From positions 1-10,075 of the forward strand of contig JAEYXD010000162.1 of assembly GCA_023428645.1 (NCBI GenBank): a stretch of 10,075 nt of DNA, in the 5' to 3' direction. Positions 7,055 to 10,075 of the stretch are shown in pieces. The position numbers were made by a program, and so were the translations under genes. Every line of letters starts with the position of its first letter. Within the stretch, counting starts at the first letter, position 1. This DNA is from Pseudomonadota bacterium. Its GTDB lineage: Bacteria; Pseudomonadota; Gammaproteobacteria; Steroidobacterales; Steroidobacteraceae. The notes beneath the pieces are model-generated. The model was not told the origin of the DNA, ran no database searches, and saw only the letters and a list, made by a program, of their open reading frames with translations.

Positions 7055-8146
7055 TCAAGTGTCTTCGACACTGATCGTGGGGAAGGCGCCAGACGCCTGC
7101 AATCCCGACGCCGCCAGCCGGCCCGCGACGTTGCGGGCCATCTCGATGTAGGCGCGTCCGAGCGTGCTGTCCGGCTCCGCGACGACGGTCGGCTTGCCCG
7201 CATCGGTCTGCTCGCGAATGCGAATGTCGAGCGGCAGCTCAGCAAGGAGGTCGACACCGTATTGCTCCGCCATGCGACGGCCGCCGCCGGCGCCGAACAC
7301 GTGCTCTTCGTGGCCGCAGTTCGAGCAGACATGCGTGCTCATGTTCTCGACGACACCGAGCACCGGCACCTCGACCTTCTGGAACATCTTGAGGCCCTTG
7401 CGCGCGTCCAGGAGCGCGATGTCCTGCGGCGTCGTGACGATGACGGCGCCACTGACCGGCACGCGCTGCGACAGCGTCAGCTGCGTGTCGCCCGTGCCTG
7501 GCGGCATGTCGATCACGAGGTAATCGAGCTCGCCCCAACGAGTCGTTTCGAGCAGCTGCACGAGCGCCTGCGTGACCATCGGCCCGCGCCAGACCATCGG
7601 CTGCTCTTCGTCGATCATGAAGCCGATCGACATGACCTTCACGCCATGGCCGACGGGTGCGTTCACGGTGCGCTGATCGGGGCTCGTCGGCCGCTGGCCG
7701 GTCAGGCCCATCATCCGCGGTTGGCTCGGGCCATAGATGTCGGCATCCAGCAATCCCACCTGCGCGCCGTCCCACGCCAGCGCGAGCGCGAGGTTCGCGG
7801 CGGTCGTCGACTTGCCTACGCCGCCCTTGCCCGAGGCGACGGCAATGATGTTCTTGATGCCCTGCACCGGACGCAAATTGCGTTGCACCGCCTGGGAGGC
7901 AACGGCCCACGACACGTCGACCGCCACGTGATCGGCACCGATGCCGCGCAGCTGTTGCTGAAGCGCGGCCGCGAGCTCGGCGCCGTACCGGCCGGCGGGA
8001 AACGGCAGGCTCACGCGCAGGCGGACCTGCGCGTCCTCGATCTGCAGCGACTCGATGGCCTGCGCGGCGGCAAGCGATAGGTTCAGGTGCGGCTCGATGA
8101 AGGATTCGACGAGTCCGCGGACAGCGCTCTCACGGTCGGAAGTCAT
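7055..8146 (-). CDS. mrp: Mrp/ApbC family iron-sulfur cluster carrier ATPase
   Basis: A 363-residue P-loop ATPase of the Mrp/ApbC/Nbp35 family, which binds and passes on [4Fe-4S] clusters in the cytoplasm. Residues about 5-85 are a MIP18 (DUF59) domain. The ATPase follows: the deviant Walker A GKGGVGKST (106-114), the switch DADIYGPSQPRM (134-145), the MVWRGPMV segment (184-191), Walker B with IDMPPGTGD (212-220) and the cluster-ligating pair Cys274-x-x-Cys277. All key residues are present and the length is normal. I chose ATG at 8146, with a weak GAG about six bases upstream; a GTG two codons earlier (8152) is nearly as good. It is transcribed toward dcd and is divergent from the HEAT-kinase gene. 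In E. coli mrp is divergent from metG, which is not seen here. Confidence 0.95.
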   Translation of the reverse strand: MTSDRESAVRGLVESFIEPHLNLSLAAAQAIESLQIEDAQVRLRVSLPFPAGRYGAELAAALQQQLRGIGADHVAVDVSWAVASQAVQRNLRPVQGIKNIIAVASGKGGVGKSTTAANLALALAWDGAQVGLLDADIYGPSQPRMMGLTGQRPTSPDQRTVNAPVGHGVKVMSIGFMIDEEQPMVWRGPMVTQALVQLLETTRWGELDYLVIDMPPGTGDTQLTLSQRVPVSGAVIVTTPQDIALLDARKGLKMFQKVEVPVLGVVENMSTHVCSNCGHEEHVFGAGGGRRMAEQYGVDLLAELPLDIRIREQTDAGKPTVVAEPDSTLGRAYIEMARNVAGRLAASGLQASGAFPTISVEDT

Positions 8147-8441
8147 GGTCACTCAAGGGCTCAGGTCGGCGTCGCAGCGGGCCGCGGATTGTAGCCCCGT
8201 GCCGGCGCGCCACGTAAATTCTTGTCCGGACGGGCGGTTTTGCCTCGCAACAGTCGTGGCATAATGCGCGCCGGTTGCCGCGCCGGGGTCGCTTTGACAC
8301 ATTTCCCCCGCGGCCGCTGTCCATAACCTAGGCGGGATCGAAGACGACAGCGTCGCAAGACGAGCGCACTCGAGCAGGTGCTCCCAGGGCACGCTCTTCG
8401 TCAACACAAGCTCACAGCGATGGGATGTTTGAGACCACTCG
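8147..8441. promoter_or_regulatory. Divergent intergenic region between mrp and the HEAT-kinase gene
   Basis: About 295 bases hold no convincing gene. Leftward, TACAAT (minus strand, 8188-8193) with TTTACG (8213-8218) at a long 19-nt spacing could be the mrp promoter, giving a leader near 35 nt. Rightward, CATAAT (8260-8265) followed by a GCGCGCC stretch is a likely -10 for the kinase gene; only a T-rich run (8238-8241) stands where a -35 should be. That would leave a leader of roughly 170 nt. Inside it are an isolated TTGACA (8294-8299), a direct repeat of CGCGCCGG (8267-8274 and 8279-8286), a dyad GAGCAGGTGCTC (8372-8383) and a seven-codon open frame at 8425-8445. Confidence 0.4.
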
Positions 8442-10075
8442 ATGAGTTTTTTCTCGGATCTAAGAGCTGAGCGCCTCATTGCGGAGATTCGCGGGATCGG
8501 CGATACGTCGCATCCCGATGCGCAAAAGGCTTTCCAGAAGCTCGCCAAGCTCGGTCCGGGCGCCATTCCCAAGATCCTGGATGCACTGGCCGTCGCCGAC
8601 AAGAAAGAAACGGCGGCGTACGTCGAGATCCTTGCCCAGCTCGTCGACAACAAGACCTTTCCGCTGATTGCCGCCGGACTCGCCGAGGGCAGCCCGCGCA
8701 CGATCGCCGCGATCGGTTGGGCGCTCGCCCAGAGCCGCAATTACAGCCCGACACTCCTGATCGAGCTGCTCGGCCGCGAGGACGTGTCAAAGCCGGCCGT
8801 GCTCGACATCATCAACGCGCAGAAGAACCGCTTCACCGTGCGCGATCTGCTGCAGCATGCCTACACGCAGGAGGCGAACGAGAAAGCCGCCCTGTTTCGC
8901 ATCATCGCCGAGCTCGCCGACGAATCGAGCATCGGCGAGCTGACGAGCCGCATCGAGGGCAAGGATTCGGTCGCGCGCATGCACATCATCAACATCCTGG
9001 CGCGCTTCAATCGGCCGGAGGTCGCGTCCGCGATCGAAAAACAGCTGCGCGATCCGAACAAGATGATCCGCCAGGCCGCGCTGAATGCGCTGTCGAAGAT
9101 GGACGGCCCGGTCGACATCGCACCGATCGTGCAGATGCTGCGCGATGCGGACATCGAGGTTCAGAACCGCGCGATCGACGTCGTCGTGCGCGCGAAGGAC
9201 CCGGACACGATGAAACATCTCGTGGAGGTCCTGAAGGACGAAAACGAGTACGCGCGCCGCGCCGGCGTCGAAGTTCTCAACCACCTCGGCACCGCCCGCG
9301 ACATCAAGCAGCTGCTGAACGTGATCAAGGATGACGACTGGTGGGTGCGCACCCGCGCCGCGGACGCGCTCGGCAAGATCGGCGGTCCGCGCGTCGTCGA
9401 CGCCGTGATCGAGCTGATTCGCGACGAGGACGAGGAAGTGCGCCGTGCCGCGATCGAGATCCTGAACCAGACGAAGGACGAGCGCGCCGTCAACTTCCTG
9501 ATCCAGGCGACGAAGGACAAGGATTGGTGGGTGAGCGAGCGCGCCGTCGACGCGCTCGCGGAGATCGGCAGCAAGAAGGCCGTGCCCGCGCTGCTCGAGC
9601 TGTTGGCCTCCGAGAACACGCGCTCGCTGCCGACCGTCGCGCGCGCGCTCGGCAAGATCGGCGATACGCGCGTGATCGAATCTCTCGTGAAGCTGCTCGA
9701 GCGGCCGGAAAAGGAGATCAAGGTCGAGGCGATCGGCGCACTCGCGCGCCTCGCGGACGACAAGCGCGCCGACACCGTGCGCAACTACATTCAGAGCGCC
9801 GGCAGCGCGACGCAGGACGACACGATCCAGCACGCCGCGATCCGCGCGATCGAGGACATCGACAGCCGCTTCTCGAGCACGGCGGTCGCCGCGCAGGCGA
9901 AGGCCGCGAAAATGGCGGAGCCGGCCCGCACGCTGCTCATCGAGAAGGACGATGTCGATCAGGTCATCAAGAAGGCCGAAGAGCAGGCCGCGGCCTCGCA
10001 GAAGCTCGACATCTCGACCCTGAGGCCGGGCGAGATCATCGAAGGCCGCTACAAGTACATCGAGAAGATCGGCAA
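8442..10075 (+). CDS. HEAT-repeat Ser/Thr protein kinase (N-terminal part, runs off the window)
   Basis: The frame gives 544 complete codons from ATG 8442 and is still open at the window edge. A TGA at 8430-8432 excludes any earlier start; only a weak GAGA precedes it. Residues about 25-475 are alpha-helical HEAT/PBS-lyase-like repeats of roughly 31 residues, degenerate before about 190 and clear from about 195 to 440 (for example DWWVRTRAADALGKIGG at 299-315 and DWWVSERAVDALAEIG at 361-376). A charged linker (about 480-522) leads to LRPGEIIEGRYKYIEKIG (527-544), the usual entry to a bacterial Hanks-type kinase, ending just where the glycine loop should begin. No signal peptide or membrane segment is seen, so this part should be cytoplasmic. 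The repeats probably bind partners or substrates; the kinase call rests on these last residues and on known proteins of this layout. Catalytic residues lie outside the window. Confidence 0.8.
   Translation, partial: MSFFSDLRAERLIAEIRGIGDTSHPDAQKAFQKLAKLGPGAIPKILDALAVADKKETAAYVEILAQLVDNKTFPLIAAGLAEGSPRTIAAIGWALAQSRNYSPTLLIELLGREDVSKPAVLDIINAQKNRFTVRDLLQHAYTQEANEKAALFRIIAELADESSIGELTSRIEGKDSVARMHIINILARFNRPEVASAIEKQLRDPNKMIRQAALNALSKMDGPVDIAPIVQMLRDADIEVQNRAIDVVVRAKDPDTMKHLVEVLKDENEYARRAGVEVLNHLGTARDIKQLLNVIKDDDWWVRTRAADALGKIGGPRVVDAVIELIRDEDEEVRRAAIEILNQTKDERAVNFLIQATKDKDWWVSERAVDALAEIGSKKAVPALLELLASENTRSLPTVARALGKIGDTRVIESLVKLLERPEKEIKVEAIGALARLADDKRADTVRNYIQSAGSATQDDTIQHAAIRAIEDIDSRFSSTAVAAQAKAAKMAEPARTLLIEKDDVDQVIKKAEEQAAASQKLDISTLRPGEIIEGRYKYIEKIG

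Noticed and set aside
8294..8299. Perfect TTGACA -35 box
   Set aside because: No -10 box lies at 16-18 bases; the nearest candidate (CATAAC) is 22 bases away. It is kept only as a remark.
8787..9833. A 348-codon open frame on the minus strand
   Set aside because: It is antisense to the HEAT-repeat gene, and its apparent repeats merely mirror the HEAT repeats.
1..10075. CRISPR arrays, insertion sequences, tRNA or rRNA genes, defence or secretion systems
   Set aside because: No regularly spaced repeats, transposase motifs, terminal inverted repeats or RNA gene signatures were seen; every large gene is accounted for.

Overview
This is an ordinary-looking stretch of a GC-rich bacterial chromosome, almost certainly from a gammaproteobacterium of the Xanthomonadales/Nevskiales/Steroidobacterales type. 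The evidence is a DnaA-family Hda protein with a clamp-binding N-terminus, the arrangement hda / DUF2066 / purM / purN / DUF3108 that is typical of gammaproteobacteria, Gram-negative-type dCTP deaminase and Mrp, a lipoprotein signal, and very high G+C at third codon positions. The taxonomic call is inference; there is no rRNA in the window.

Layout, left to right. (1) 1-324, minus: a small DUF4398 lipoprotein, divergent from (2) a rightward pair, a WrbA-like flavoprotein (490-1089) and a DUF2069 inner-membrane protein (1100-1456). The spacer between them holds a perfect 18-bp palindrome overlapping a likely -10 box. (3) 1467-3754, minus: a tight operon transcribed DUF2066 secreted protein -> CDP-alcohol phosphatidyltransferase -> hda, the last two overlapping as GTGA. 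(4) 3932-6371, plus: purM, purN and a DUF3108 periplasmic protein, joined by ATGA and TGATG overlaps. The AT-rich spot at 3791-3797 probably serves both divergent operons. (5) 6436-8146, minus: mrp/apbC followed by dcd. (6) 8442-end, plus: the N-terminal 544 residues of a large protein made of HEAT repeats that run into the first residues of a Ser/Thr protein kinase domain; the gene continues past the window. This last reading frame is open to the window edge and starts at the only usable ATG.

Functionally the core is housekeeping: replication-initiation control (Hda), phospholipid synthesis, purine synthesis (PurM and PurN catalyse two non-consecutive steps), pyrimidine deoxynucleotide supply (Dcd) and Fe-S cluster carriage (Mrp). 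The least ordinary items are the HEAT-kinase fusion with its paired 62-residue repeat, the phosphatidyltransferase that reads more like a eukaryotic-type cardiolipin synthase than like PgsA, and the palindrome in front of the WrbA-like gene. I found no mobile element, CRISPR array, tRNA or rRNA, and no convincing rho-independent terminator. I do not see a clearly new multi-gene system here.
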